A DNA stretch of 60,000 nt from Adiantum capillus-veneris. Taxonomy: Eukaryota > Streptophyta > Polypodiopsida > Polypodiales > Pteridaceae. The notes under the pieces are model-generated. The model saw nothing but the letters and a program-made list of their open reading frames with translations. It was not told the DNA's origin and did no database searches. Shown here in pieces: positions 43,503 through 57,039 of the stretch (its first letter is position 1; each line of letters starts with the position of its first letter). The position numbers were made by a program, and so were the translations under genes. The stretch lies in assembly GCA_014529385.2 (NCBI GenBank), contig CM043946.1, positions 16,451,077-16,511,076 on the forward strand, in the 5' to 3' direction.

Positions 43503-44066
43503 CTACTCTTTGGTTTTTTGCAGCTCACTTTCTAGAGTCGCTTTCTCTTTCAACCTTTTTGCTTTCATTTTGTCTCGTTTATCTTTCCACAACTTTTTGC
43601 TAGTCCTCACTGATAAGTTCTCAATTTCTGTTTGAATAGGCAATATGTGTTCCTCCTCAACAAGTCTGTTTTTGGCAGCTTCTTGAGCTCGAGCTCGAGT
43701 CACTTGTATAGGTATTGTGGGTTCTACTTTAGATCTGCTTGAAGAAGGCATCACTCCTACAACATTCATTGTTGCTTTCCCCTTGTTGTTTTGGTGTTTT
43801 GGACAATCATGAACCATGTGTGCAACAACGCATTCTAGATAATATCTCAATATTTCTAGGTTCTTTTCCCAATGAGGACAATATCTTAGCCAATGATTAC
43901 CTCCACAGTTGTAGCATGGTCCTACTTGTTGTGTAGTTGGTGGTATAGCCAATGGTTGTTCTTGCCTGGTAAAAATGGTCTTTGATCCATACTCTTGATT
44001 GGCTATGAACATTAAAATGTTCTCGTCCATGGGTTGTGACATATACCCAGCTGGTTCAGTGGACAA
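43503..44066 (-). pseudogene. gag: Relic D gag, nucleocapsid end
   Basis: An open frame of 187 codons with an intact knuckle-like CYNCGGNHWLRYC and a degenerate second one (CVVAHMVHDC). A basic, helical C-terminus follows (LWKDKRDKMKAKRLKEKA). This is the nucleocapsid part of a gypsy Gag; the capsid part is missing beyond a rearrangement at about 44.07 kb. The first codon is set by the open frame rather than a true start. Confidence 0.75.
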
Positions 44067-44209
44067 AAATCTCTATCCAGTGGAACCGTGGTGTAACACT
44101 TAGCTGAAACCCAAACATATGCTAGGGCAACAACCACATCTTCTAAAGAATGGGAGAGTAGTGGTCAACTACACTCAACCAGTTGGGTATATGTCACAAC
44201 CCATGAGAA
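44029..44209. repeat. Inverted copy of a gag segment
   Basis: 44029-44060 and 44178-44209 are inverted repeats of 32 bases with two mismatches. The - strand of one reads EPAGYMSQPM and the + strand of the other QPVGYMSQPM, so a piece of D gag has been copied in reverse orientation. Confidence 0.7.
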
Positions 44210-45548
<1,339 letters not shown>

Positions 45549-45772
45549 CCTCTCTGAGCCGCTCCCTCTTGTTGCACTTTTAGCCTGCTTCAGAGCGATC
45601 CCTTCTCTTCAAGCTAGCCACCCTTGTCTCCTTGTGAGCTCAGTGAGTCTTCTCAAAAACAGGTTGTCCTACTTTAGCTCTCCCTCTCTTAGAGCCCCTC
45701 AACCCTCACTCTGTTCCGTTGTTAGCTTTGACCTTCAGGCTCCACGTCTGGTTGGCCCTCAAGCTCCTAGAA

Positions 45773-45774
<2 letters not shown>

Positions 45775-45865
<91 letters not shown>
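45775..45865. repeat. (CT)n microsatellite, about 91 bp
   Basis: Pure CT run, 229 bp after the previous one. Confidence 0.98.
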
Positions 45866-45868
<3 letters not shown>

Positions 45869-45918
45869 GATGAGCTCCCTCGTCGAATTCTGATCTGAAG
45901 TGCCACCTCCTCCCCAGC

Positions 45919-45952
45919 CACAAGGAACTTTGGACGCATTTCTATATAGCAA
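45919..45952 (+). repeat. Element F left terminal inverted repeat
   Basis: Pairs with 57006-57039 at most positions. Confidence 0.8.
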
Positions 45953-45954
45953 AA

Positions 45955-46260
45955 AATATATAATTACTAGGAAACTTACTAGATTGAATACACATATCTA
46001 GTAAGAGTGAAAACTAGTAATAATGAGAATACTCCTATATGGTTGTAACCATGATATTATAGCTATATGGGAGTTTTAAGTAACCATATAGAAAGATTTC
46101 TTACTAGTTTGACTCGGATTCTCCTAAATGGCTGTAGCCATAATATTATAGCTTTATGGGAGTTTTAACTAACCATGTAGTAAGAAATTCTTCTTTCATC
46201 TACATAGTTGTAGCCACAAAATGCTATCTATGTAGTTGTATTATAATAATCCACATAAAT
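45955..46260. repeat. Element F left subterminal repeats
   Basis: Several copies of CTAGTAAG or its complement and of a block reading CTCCTATATGG ... ATATTATAGC, twice about 95-100 bases apart. Confidence 0.6.
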
Positions 46261-46389
46261 AATCAATTTAACATAACATATAAAAAATAGAACATACTTT
46301 TTGACTAAAAGAGATAAAGGTTAAATAGAAAACTAAAAATGATCACTTTCATATAGATGTCTCTCAAAAATTCTTACAAAGTTCATCAT

Positions 46390-47990
46390 ACAATCATTAG
46401 TCTTTATCATTGGCTACTAATTCTACATCCTTCAAAGAAAGAGAGCCAATCTTTTCAAGTCTTACAATCATCATGCCTTCTAATAAAAGCCAAGCTACCA
46501 AATCTTCACACATAGTAGAAGAGCTAGTTTCACACGTTTTTCTACAAAAAAAGGAGTTCGATTTTTTTTAAGCCATGTAAGTAGGCTTCACAAGTGGATA
46601 CACTTCTTCCACTCTTCTAACCCCAAACCATTTCATCATAATGGTTTCTTGATCTTCTCTAGTGAGTTTGCGTGCCTACACAATAAACCACAATAAAGAG
46701 TTAAATTAGAGAATATGGTTGTAATCTTTTCAATAGTAAGCATAAGATATATTTGTAAGATTGAAAACAAACCTGCACTTCCAAGGTAACCTTCTCATTA
46801 GAAACAAAAACATCTTTCTCAACATCCCAAAACAAGAGACAAGACACATTACTTTAGTTTTATTACCATAGTATAAGTGTTTAGAGCCATCAACAAAAAA
46901 CAAAAAGCTACCTTTGACTTTTGAATCCTCTTAGCTTTTGACCCTTCTTCTTTTTGAAGGAGTTCAACAAGCTTACTTGTAGCCTAAGACATAACCCAAG
47001 CTTACTTTAATGACATTTATTTAACAAGTTTACAATTAGCATTAGTTTAATAGTATAATTTGAATACCTTCCGTTTTCAAGTACTCTTTCTAGAATGCTC
47101 TTCATCGCACCCTTTAGATGCAATTTTTTCAACTTCATTTAACTTATCCGATATCTACCAACACAAAAAACACAACTTGATATTTTTTACATCTCTAAAA
47201 ATGTTACACAATGGGGAAAAAAACATGAACAAAATCTCACCGGCTTCTTGATTGAAGTTTCATGAGACTTATCACCAGCAGACAAAGACATTGAATCCAC
47301 TTCTCCTAGTGCACTAGAAAAGATATTTTCTTTCATAAAATTTTGATACTCCTAAGCCAACATTTTCACATAAATAAATCATCATGTAGATATGAAAGGA
47401 GAGAGAGCAAAAAAAGTAGCATGATCTCCATATACCTCATATGCAACCATATGATTTTCATCATTGTCCCAAGATATTTACGGAATGTATACATCAGGTT
47501 CTTTCTGAATACATAAGACATACAAAAAACTTTAAAAATTCTTAAAAGATCGGCATTACACTTGTATAAAGAATAGTATATATCAATTACCGTTGTGGAT
47601 TCTGAGATGTCTTTATCACCCTCTACCACATCTACAAAGTTCTCATCATAACTTTGCTTGGAAGCATCCTCGTCCTAATAAAAATTACTCAATAAGAAAC
47701 TTAATATCAAAACTCTTAAAAATCATTCTATACTATTACCTTTGATGATAATTATGTCTCTTTCTCTACACCATCATTGTCAAGCTCTCAAACATCATGA
47801 GTATCCTTAAAAATGTAACATGATTCAAGAATAAGATAAACATCTACATAGCAGATGATTTGAAAGAAAAACAAAAATATAATACAAAAACTTATACCAT
47901 TATAGCACCTTTGCCAGCCTTTTGTTTGGTCCACTTTCTTTTGGATGCCAATGACTTTATTCACCAATTGTAAATGTCGGACTCTTTCCA
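46390..47990 (-). pseudogene. Element F 3' exons, unknown product
   Basis: Short open stretches bounded by plausible splice sites on the - strand. One exon ends GAAGTGCAG|GTTTG, and a later one begins TTGTGTAG|GCACGC and encodes RKLTREDQETIMMKWFG and VEEVYPLVKPTYM. Others are Lys/Glu/Ser-rich. They may be the 3' exons of the transposase gene or a second (TnpA-like) gene. No domain recognised. Confidence 0.4.
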
Positions 47991-48452
47991 CAAATAGTCC
48001 ACACCATATACTTTCACTAGCTTTAGCTCACCCATCTTCTCTCGGATGATACTCAAAACCATATCTTTACCCTTGCTATTATGTCTCCAATCTGCAATTG
48101 GCCCTACCTTTGCAAACCGCCCTCGCACCATCCCATAATTTGCACAAAACACTCTATATTGGCCATGATCCTCTTTTTTAAGAAATTTTCTACCATACAA
48201 CTTATTGTGCTCTCTATGTTTAGGTGGAGGATCTCTAAAGACTTGATCATATATGATCAGATCATATGGAAGAGAACTAGTTGAGTTATTAACAACCCTT
48301 TTGTTACCCAAAGAGTGATGTTCCCTCCAAGCATCGAGTAGTTTCACAGTCTCCTCATGAGGAAGTGAAACTAGTTGCTGAAAAATTGACTGTGGAAGAT
48401 CCATGCGAGCCCTATAAGAGTAGTCGACACATGCAGATAAGATAGACTCCAA
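47961..48452 (-). CDS. Element F hypothetical ORF
   Basis: An open frame of 163 codons, MESILSACVDYSYRARMDLP at the start, with a basic central part (YGRKFLKKEDHGQYRVF, GRFAKVGPIADWRHN). No family recognised. It lies downstream of the transposase on the same strand and may be an exon of it. Confidence 0.45.
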   Translation of the reverse strand: MESILSACVDYSYRARMDLPQSIFQQLVSLPHEETVKLLDAWREHHSLGNKRVVNNSTSSLPYDLIIYDQVFRDPPPKHREHNKLYGRKFLKKEDHGQYRVFCANYGMVRGRFAKVGPIADWRHNSKGKDMVLSIIREKMGELKLVKVYGVDYLWKESDIYNW

Positions 48453-48781
48453 AAAGTTTCAATTTGTGCCACTTGAGATATAACTCGAAGAATACAAAAA
48501 GTTAAGATGAAAATAAATCACAGAGAGAACAATGCTCAACCATTTAATAAAATTTAAACCACAAAATTATTTAATTCTCTAATAGCAAAAGCCTAATTTG
48601 ATCAAGTACTTTATAAATGTTTTTTTCTCATGTCCTTGACTTATGGACATCTCCACAAAATAGGGATCCATCGATCACTTTCTCCAAGATTTCTAACTTT
48701 TTTACGTTTTAGTACAATCCAATCTTTGATTAAAAGAACACAAGAATCCCAATCTCTCTATGTGCTTTCCTCCTCATAAAC

Positions 48782-50037
48782 TTAACATATATGAGGATCA
48801 CTTGCATCAGATTTCAAAATAGCAAGCTTTGTGATTTTGTTGTCACATTGTACACATCTTACAACAGCATGCTTGAATTGTATTGTACCATTGTTTTCTA
48901 AACGGACTTTGACAATTTCATCATGCTCCAACCACAATGGTACATTCCCACAATTGCCTTCCATTAGTAGCTTAGCCCTCTGCTTTAGGTCCTTAACTTC
49001 ATATGCAATCAATCTTTGGCTCCTCGGTAATGGAAATGGGATAAATTTATGAATCAAAGAATAGATAGGCCGCACACAATCCCAAGTAATTGGAAGCGGT
49101 GTTTTTTCAAGAATGCTCATTCTAGTCATTGTATCTATGACTAATTCCTCTGAATAATTGTCTCCTGTAATACATTGTTTGTAGTAAGTTGCACCAAAAA
49201 ACATCATTGCTTTTCCATCAAGCTGCATGGAGAAGAAAGAGGTTATGCGAGCTTTCCAATGACCTCGCTCCTCAGACAAGGTGTCTGACGCATCCACCTT
49301 TACAACTACATCATTGCCAATCTTGAAAAGTTCTCCTTTATAGAAGACTTTGTCATATGTTTGCACATCACCAAATGAAAATCTTTCATCATCGATGTTC
49401 CAAAAGCTCCTTAAGTAGGTAATCTCCTCAGATGTTGGAACCCTGTAATTACCCCTCCTCTTTGATATTGCAATACCCTTCATAAGAATGTTATCAGTAC
49501 AAGATGCTCTCTTGCCATACTTTAAGATGTCGTTCCACAACGATCTTGCCTTTCCAACAGAAGTAACGTTGAATAGTCCATCAAGATGTGAAGAGCAACA
49601 CTCAACGGAGGCCACGATTCCACAATCAGCTGCAACAGTCTGACCCAATACACTATGCAATTGTTGTAGGACTCTATCACATGGTAGGAGGGCATCTTTA
49701 TCATGTTGGATTGCTTGGAATACTTTTGTGAAAAACATTCTCAGATAGAGTTGTACAAATGAAGCTTCATCATTTATGCTATTTGTTTTGATAGCACTGT
49801 ACGCTTTCACTAAACGGTCAAACATATAGCACTGTACGTTTTCACTAAATGTTCAAACATATAGCACCAACATATGTCATGTAGTCCATGCTGCAAAATA
49901 TCCTCAAGTAGTTCCCCACTTCTAGCTACATGCTCCAAGGGTGATGAGTTTTCTCCTGAGTATTCCTCCTTTCGGATTCTCCAAGATTGCAGCAAGGATT
50001 TGATAACCTGAATGTCAGAAGCCGACATTCCATGTTC
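48782..50037 (-). pseudogene. Element F transposase, C-terminal part with BAH-like region
   Basis: Largely open. After an N-terminal helical part comes TYDKVFYKGELFKIGNDVVVKV ... WKARITSFFSMQLDGKAMMFFGATYY. This spacing of a shell of beta strands resembles BAH-type chromatin domains; that is an inference by eye. A 35-bp tandem duplication at 49791-49860 shifts the frame; without it the two open stretches join smoothly. The frame is also open upstream past one UGA at 50038-50040. Confidence 0.55.
49791..49860. repeat. 35-bp tandem duplication
   Basis: Two copies starting ATAGCACTGTACG, differing at a few bases; it breaks the transposase frame. Confidence 0.92.
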
Positions 50038-50784
50038 TCAACTGTAGCCATAAAAGCTATGTGCTATGTCCACCAACAAGATTCCTAAAGTTTGCATCTC
50101 TTGTGGAATACCACTTACGACTCTCATAATATATGGTAGACACCACTGCATAAACTTTTGATTCTCTTCTGCCTTGAAGGATTCATAATAGACACTTGGT
50201 GAATTTGGCCACCGACCATAGCGAATAGATGGTGGTGCCAATTTTGTGACAGTCAAAGCAGCTTCATCAATATTTTTCTTCAATGAAGCATCTGCATTCT
50301 GGAATAAGTGTGAAATATACTTCTTGAAAACATTTAGAGTCAAGGTGTGCATTACATAAAAAACCAAGTCAAGAGAGAGGTCGAACCCATATAAGTCATA
50401 GAGTCTCCAGAGTATTGACTCGCCTGATAAACCAGCCTTCTTCCAAATCTCATCCTTCTCGAAAAAAGTACAACACCTCTTTGCCTCTACTATAGCATGA
50501 ACCATCTCATTTGTTGCTCTTGCCACTGGTGGATGTCTGACTTGTAAGCGATTTTCATTGTAAATATACCTCCCTTCCAGTACTGGCCTATCCCTTGCTA
50601 GTGATGCTTGTGGCTTATCTCTCCTGCAGAACTCCTGTCCCCCATTTTTGAACAAGCCTATCTTGCACTGGGCTGGATGGTCTCCAGTAACTATCATAAC
50701 CATAGTTCGAATCTTACAGAATTTAGATTCCACCGTCGTATCATCAAAGATATTTTCCAGTGGATACTCATACAAAACATCCAC
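50038..50784 (-). pseudogene. Element F transposase core
   Basis: VMIVTGDHPAQCKIGLFKNG, EFCRRDKPQ, the acidic-aromatic DLYGFDLSLDLVFYVMHTLTLNVFKKY, and SFKAEENQKFMQWCLPYIM. The order matches the second half of CACTA/Transposase_21-type transposases (TGDxPA, DxMH, KAEE-W-like). The usual DVMH reads YVMH here. One in-frame UGA closes it and a one-base shift lies just upstream near 50.8 kb. Confidence 0.6.
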
Positions 50785-50804
50785 TCCATCATTATATAGT
50801 GATT

Positions 50805-52556
50805 CTAGCTCAATGGTTTCAGAAATGATCCGAAGACATCACCGGAAGACTTAATAATCTTTTTGCAGCTTTGTGGAATAAATAAGACCGGCATGATATC
50901 CATAGAGTTTTGTTTTCCAACATTGAGCACCATAATCTCCACAACCCCACAACTCTTTTGTGTGGTTTTGGATGTTTGAAACCTGTCCCAATGCAACAAA
51001 AGAGATAAATTTCTAGGGTCACCCTAATTATGCACACAAACAATCAGAGTAATTAAGGACATCCAATGTACATGACACTAAGAAAAGAGGAAGATAGACA
51101 TAGTTACCTTGCACACCCTTTTCTCACATTCAATTCCTTCCTTGCATTCAGAGCAGATAAAAGTGTACACTGCTCGCTCAGCATCCCATGCATCTTCAAG
51201 TTTTTGAGAGCGCTATCATAGGGAAAAGTCGTGTAGGACTTCTTACATCCAGGTGTAGAGCAAACAACTGGCACCTCATATGTTGACAATGGGTCCCAAA
51301 AGTTCTTCACTCCTTGGAATTTTGTTCCATCCCAAAATTCCTTAATGTGCCTTCCCGTAGTTAAAGCATCTCCCTAACGCCATTGATTTTTATGGCGCCA
51401 CAAACTCAATAGCTCATGACAAAAAGTTCTACTCCTTGTAATAAGCTTTAGTTGAGATCCTATTGGAATATAATCAAAAGCAAGAATTTCCTTTCTTGGC
51501 TTTGTGCATACTCTGCACTTCTCACAGCAAGTAATACACTCACGTTTAAGCTTTTTGGAGTTTGAAGCACCTGAACAAGCACACCTTTGAACCTCTCCTA
51601 CAAAGTTTTCCTCGGTGCTTGGATAAAGAAGTTCGGGTGTGTGCTTTACTCCATTACTTCCTTTACATATCTGATAACGAGAGGCAATCACCATCCCCAA
51701 ACCTTTCAGCATTGTTTGTAACTGATCCCAGCACGTGGGTACTTGAACCCCTCCAAGCTCACCTTCCCATGTCTTTGGCAACTAAACCAATAATTTAGCT
51801 AGGCTTCTTTTTGAAGAGTAGTTCTTTACCCTAGCTCCACCAAGGTCACCAAACAGAAGACGTAGCATTTGATCTTGAACACCTATCGGCATTTTATGTT
51901 CATCCCATAAACTTTGAAGTTCTACTATTCTCTCTATTAGTTCAAAGAGAACAATAGATGTCCCTTCCTCATTTTCCTCCCTGCTATCTTGCATGCTAGC
52001 ATCAGTCTATAAATGGTCATCACCATCTGCATGATAGTCACCGCCATTTGAATCTTCCATTTGCTCTTCCTCCACATTGAGACCTTCACTCAAGGAAGGT
52101 GCTACATGTGCCAACGTCTAAACCAAAATGGAGCTTCAAGCTCCCAAATCTCTCTGAGAGAATTTGGTGTCGATAAAGGGTTGAAGTATGAACAAACCGC
52201 CTGCCATAGCAATAGAAAGAACAGTTGCACAAAGCCTTCCTTCCATCACTACTGGACTCTTCATTTCTTTCTACATGCCGATCTTCTGTTCGTTTTGTGA
52301 TGTTATGTGTGACATTGAAATCAATGTCACTTTGTACCCTTCTACGCTTGGTCACGGAAGGATGTAACTTTCCTAATGAGTCTTGTTTTTTATGAAAATA
52401 AAAGGTCCGTTTTGACACCAACTCCCAACCGTTAATAGAGTGCGAACACTTATAATTGCACGTGCACTTCCAAAAATTTATTGTGCTCATGACTGCACAC
52501 CAAATATAAATATATGTGTGAACTTTTGTACCAATCAAAGAATTATTATCATACAC
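50805..52556 (-). pseudogene. Element F transposase, N-terminal part
   Basis: Cys-rich CNCSFYCYGRRFVHTSTLYRHQ near the start is like the N-terminal zinc motif of CACTA transposases. Helical segments follow, then CCEKCRVCTKPRKEILAFDYIP and LITRSRTFCHELLSLW, which resembles the Transposase_21 C-x-x-C ... LxxL region. Last comes LLHWDRFQTSKTTQ. An intron with GTAACT ... TTAG borders fits at about 51.11-51.03 kb. Stops near 52.0, 51.78 and 51.38 kb make the gene dead. Confidence 0.55.
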
Positions 52557-52559
52557 TAC

Positions 52560-53399
52560 TCCTAAGAGATGTTGAAATAGTCATCCATTTTGCAAGAAGA
52601 GTACATAGTAGACTTAATAAGGTGGTTGTGCAGTGGGATATGGTAGAGGCAGCCGATACAAAATAATTTTTCTTCTAGGAATAATATGTCCTATCATTTT
52701 CTCTCTCTCCATCAAGGTGACCATTGACATGGTCTCCTCATTTGAGCGGTATACTACCTTGTAACGACAAGGATACATTTAACAAAGGTAAGTTTTCAAC
52801 AAGATGACTATTCCTCATCTGTGACTATATTGGGCAGCTAGTCATTCTTGGTTGGGTCCCCGCTAGAGGGACAAGTACCTTGTGCTCACTTGGTGCTCAT
52901 TTTGCTAGGGCTCTTACCCTTGAACACTCGAGTCCTAGGGTGGGTCACCCGAGGAGGAGGTTCCTAGCTTGTTGCTATGAGATCTCTCTGCTTTTTCCAA
53001 TACATGTGGGGCATCAATTAGGTAGCAATGGTGATGTCTATGTGTGGTGTTTCTTGCTGATGGTACGCGGCCCTGCCCGACTATGTTTCATAGCTAATAT
53101 TCAGAAGTAACATGTGTATCCTCCATCAAGACATCCTGCCCTACGCATCTCGTGGGGCACTCAACGCTTGAGGATAGAGGCTCACGGCGCTCCTGGCTCG
53201 TGGAGTCACTATTGCACACTAATCAGGTTTCTCACTAGCGCCAAGGTTTTTGGGTTTCTTAACAAATTGTCTATCCTCTTCCCACTCACCCTTAAGAGGA
53301 TTAGAGTGAGCATTTTCATGAGACTACCTTGAGAACATAGACTACCTTGCTCTTTGACGGACCATCTCTCATTTGGACCTCTTTAACCTTGGCCCCATG
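52560..53399. other. Element F non-coding region
   Basis: No coding frame that I can support; includes the region just upstream of the transposase start. Confidence 0.35.
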
Positions 53400-53690
53400 T
53401 TGAGATAGATCCATAAGCAATAGAGATAGCATTTGGACAAGTGTCCTTCTTTCCCCTTTTGAGAGAGAGAGATTAGTTAATTAAGTAAATGCATCTAAAT
53501 TCTCATTGGACCTCCCTAAAGGCCATCCAATAGGTTTTAGGCACAACATGAGGGAAACATGGGTAGGCGCTAAAAGCACATATCTATATTCACTTACTCT
53601 TGTTTCATTCATTTTCCCACATTAAATGCTCTGTTCAATATGAGAAAATAATTTGGGATAGGTAAATATTAGATTTTATTTGATCATCTA
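53400..53690 (-). repeat. Diverged LTR remnant related to chromovirus E, reverse orientation
   Basis: Read on the - strand it matches the E LTR in order: TTTTCTCATATT ... CATTTAATGTGGG, then GGTCCAATGAGA ... TTAATTA, then CAAAAGGGGAAAG ... GGACAC. Identity is moderate. Only part of the LTR is recognisable and no internal sequence accompanies it, so it looks like an old solo LTR or fragment. Confidence 0.6.
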
Positions 53691-55782
53691 CATTTGCAGT
53701 GAGTTGAAGTCAAACCAATGAGGTAGAAAAGAGAGCTCTAAACTTTTCCTTGGCAAGATGGTCATCAACTAGAACTATAAGATTTCACATTGCTTGTCTC
53801 CATGATCTGGTTGCAAAAGCCATGGATCTAGTGCCTCTAATGTATGTATCTCATTCATAAGCTACCTTACTGAGCTGTAAAATGATCAAGCTCAACAAAG
53901 ATAAATATTTGCTCTGGATGTAAAGCACCTTTAGAGGATCCTTTGCATTTGTTTAAAGGTTTCCCTTCTTCATTCAAAACCACATAGTGTGCCAAAACTA
54001 CATAGTAGACACTAAAGAAAGATGAAATAATGGCACATGAATTATCTATAATGTGCAAAAACATACAATCAAATGACACTAGTGTGCTTCCAGTTAAAGT
54101 TTTTTTTTTGGTTCACATGTGTAATCACAACCATTCTCCTTTCCTTTTCCATAATTAATGGTAGAATGCACCATCCCCTTAATTAGACATATGGAATGCA
54201 TCGCTAAACAAGGATTCATACAATGATGATTGTAAAGCCTTACTAGGAGCATGAACCTATATTGAGTAACATGTGTAACTATAGCCAACCTTACCTATAT
54301 TACCCATAAATGTACCATCAAAAGATCAAAAACTGTTGGTTGACTACTATACAAGACTTGAAAATGTATGACATTGCAAAATTGACTCAAAGGTGGATAC
54401 CTTACAAGGTTGTCAAATTGGATACATAGGAGCGAGAGATATAAAATGTTTATTTGCATTTGCAAAAGGCTTCCTTTTTTTATTTTCATATGTAGGATTC
54501 CTTGAGGTTCCCGCTTAATATTAGAATCTTTCCATTTATGAAATCAACATCTAACCGCTTTTGCTTGCTGCTTATAATCCTTAGCCACACAGCCATTCTT
54601 TGATTCCATGTAAAGAGAGAGAATGATAGATCTTGAGCTCTTGCAAGCAAACATGCACACAATTAAGAGAGCACACAATGGAGATGGAGGTTCAAAATAT
54701 AACATAATAAGGTGACTGCGTACAGTAGAAAACAAAAAACCAATAGCAATTGAGCTAACAAGACAAGGACTATCACTCTTCATGAGTAGACTAGCCCAAC
54801 CATATAGGGGCGAGAGCTTCCCACTACTTTCTTGGGCATCTGCAAGGCATGGTACATTACAAAAACACATGGTATCAATCATGGGCATGGCATGTTGCTC
54901 AATAAACGAGTTGGGACTTACTTGGTTAATTTTGATTGTATTTTAGTGTTTTATGAAAGGTATGTACATATGGGGTATTTTTCAATCCAGGTATTAATAT
55001 TTTCAAAGAAGACTATATCTTTTGCCAAAAAATACCAATGGAGGACATAAAAGAGTCTAAGACAAAGCATGCATGATTGATGGTAAGCATGTAGCCTTTT
55101 TTTTTTTAGTTGAAAACCAAGATGCACTATTAACATGCCCGACCCAAATTGAGCACATTACAACTAGGTCTAGAGGCATCAAATGAGTGGGATTGAGATA
55201 AATTGAATTAAATTTCATGTTGATTGAATGTCAAACGCGTCCGACATAGAGAATTTTAATCGTAAACGAGTTAAATTGAGTGCAATAAAGTGTAACAAGT
55301 TCAAGTAACAATTGATAAAACATGGGTGCATAACCTTGATGTTTTGATCAGATGTATGTATGATTTCACTCATTTGTGATTGTCATTGAAAATGAGTGGA
55401 CCTAAAGTGTGAAATCGAGTTTCATTCTATTGAAATGAGTTTGACCAAGAAAAATTAAGTTTAGAGGAGTCAATTTACTAAGTGGCATTAGATCTACTTC
55501 AATTGGTTTTTGTACAATAAACCCTAAGTAGCTATAATTGTGTGTAGTAAATCCTGATAGGTTAGTCTAAAAGGATCTATATATTATAATATGATGCAAC
55601 ACAGTGCATTTGGATACAACTAGAATTAATTAAGGTGTATGAAGCTATATATGGTGCATTGGGGGTCATAGGTATATAAATGATGTAGATGTTTTAATTT
55701 AATATACTTCCACTAATTTTATTTGAAGCATTTCTATTAAAATTTCTCACATATCTGGATGAACTTTACTTACATTAAATGT
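53691..55782. other. Element F AT-rich interior
   Basis: No gene or repeat recognised. Confidence 0.35.
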
Positions 55783-56008
55783 ACTCAAGTAAATGGTAAC
55801 ACTTATATCTATTTCTAGATAAACAAACTTACTCTCGACAACTATGGTTTGAGAGCTTTGACTCATTAGAAACTCTTACCCAAGAGTTACCATTTACTCA
55901 AGTAAATGGTAATATCTATTTCTAGATAAACAAACATTCTCTCAACAACCATGTTTGAGAGCTTTCACTCATTCAATACTCTTACCCGATTGTTTTACTT
56001 GTACCACA
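55783..56008. repeat. 113-bp tandem duplication
   Basis: ACTCAAGTAAATGGTAA ... CTCTTACCC occurs twice, 113 bp apart, with scattered differences. Confidence 0.8.
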
Positions 56009-56629
56009 AAAGAAGATCAACTAAGCTTGTTGAAAACTTTGAAGAAATCTAGGTTTTAAATACACCTCCACATTAATATTTTGACCTTGTATTCCAGCAT
56101 AATATGAAAGATGTAAGTATTTTGATTTAATAAAGTTATAACTTGACGCTTGTGGTCCAAGCTTATGGACATATTTTGAGAAGTTAATGAGACTTTTGAA
56201 TAATCAACACAATGTGGACTGTACTTCTAGGGTATCCAATTTACATTTGAATTGGATGTTTTCTTCGTATAGATTGTGATCTAGATTGTGTTTGGTATTG
56301 TATCATTTATATTATTTGGAGGAATATAACAGAAATTTTTCAAAACAAGTACAATAATCTCCATCATCTTGTAATATATTTTCCTCTCTAAGGACAGTAT
56401 GAGCAGTGGTGGTACTTGCAAATCAATGATAGAGTGTGTGAGATATAAAATGTTTTGATTCCTTCCCTTTTATAGCTTTGTCTATAACTATGAGACTTTA
56501 TTTTGTTTTCTTATTTATATTAGAAAAATAATATATCAATTAGGAAACTTAGTTGACGATCGAGCGAGTGACCACGATATTTGTCAATAATTAGTTGTTT
56601 AACTATGCTTAATGAATTTTTACTAAAAT

Positions 56630-57005
56630 GAAATTAGGGGTAGACAAACTTACTACAATAAGAGTCAATTACTTGATCCATAGTAAGTGAAAAATTACCA
56701 TATGAAACACCCTTTGCTATATAGGAGTTTATAAACTACCAGATGAGGATGCCAAAGAGCTAGCTACTATGTAGGAGTTCATGACTTACTAGATGAACTT
56801 ACTAGATAAAGACGTCCAAGAACAGACTTCTATATAGGAGTTTATGACTTACTAGATGAACTTACTAGATCAGAACGTCTAAGAGCAAGTTACTATATAG
56901 AAGTTTGTGATTTGCTAGATGAATTAGAAAATTGCTAGCTTACTTTCTAGATTAAATGTGAAAACTCCTACTTGTAACTAGGAATTATTGAACAAGTACT
57001 TTAAC
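56630..57005. repeat. Element F right subterminal repeats
   Basis: CTTACTAGATGAACTTACTAG occurs twice, with several CTATATAGGAG-type words, matching in inverted sense those at the left end. Confidence 0.7.
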
Positions 57006-57039
57006 TTGCTATCTAGAAACACTTCCAAAGCTCCTTGTG
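57006..57039 (-). repeat. Element F right terminal inverted repeat
   Basis: Inverted partner of 45919-45952. Confidence 0.8.

Larger units (their letters stand above)
45919..57039 (-). mobile_element. Element F: 11.1 kb CACTA-like DNA transposon
   Basis: The ends are inverted repeats of about 34 bp starting CACAAGGA(A/G)CTTTGGA and ending TAGCAA. Inside each end are repeated CTAGTAAG / CTTACTAG and CTCCTATATAG words, the subterminal-repeat layout of CACTA elements. The - strand carries a multi-exon, broken transposase-like gene. If the terminus is taken as ACAAGG, both flanks show the 3-mer GCC, a CACTA-like 3-bp duplication. If it is CACAAGG, no duplication is seen. Superfamily call is by structure plus motif reading. 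Confidence 0.7.

Noticed and set aside
45634-45952. Open frames rich in LSLSLS or RERERE over the (TC)n tracts (also near 43.1 and 45.2-45.6 kb)
   Set aside because: Translation of a dinucleotide repeat in different frames; no protein evidence.
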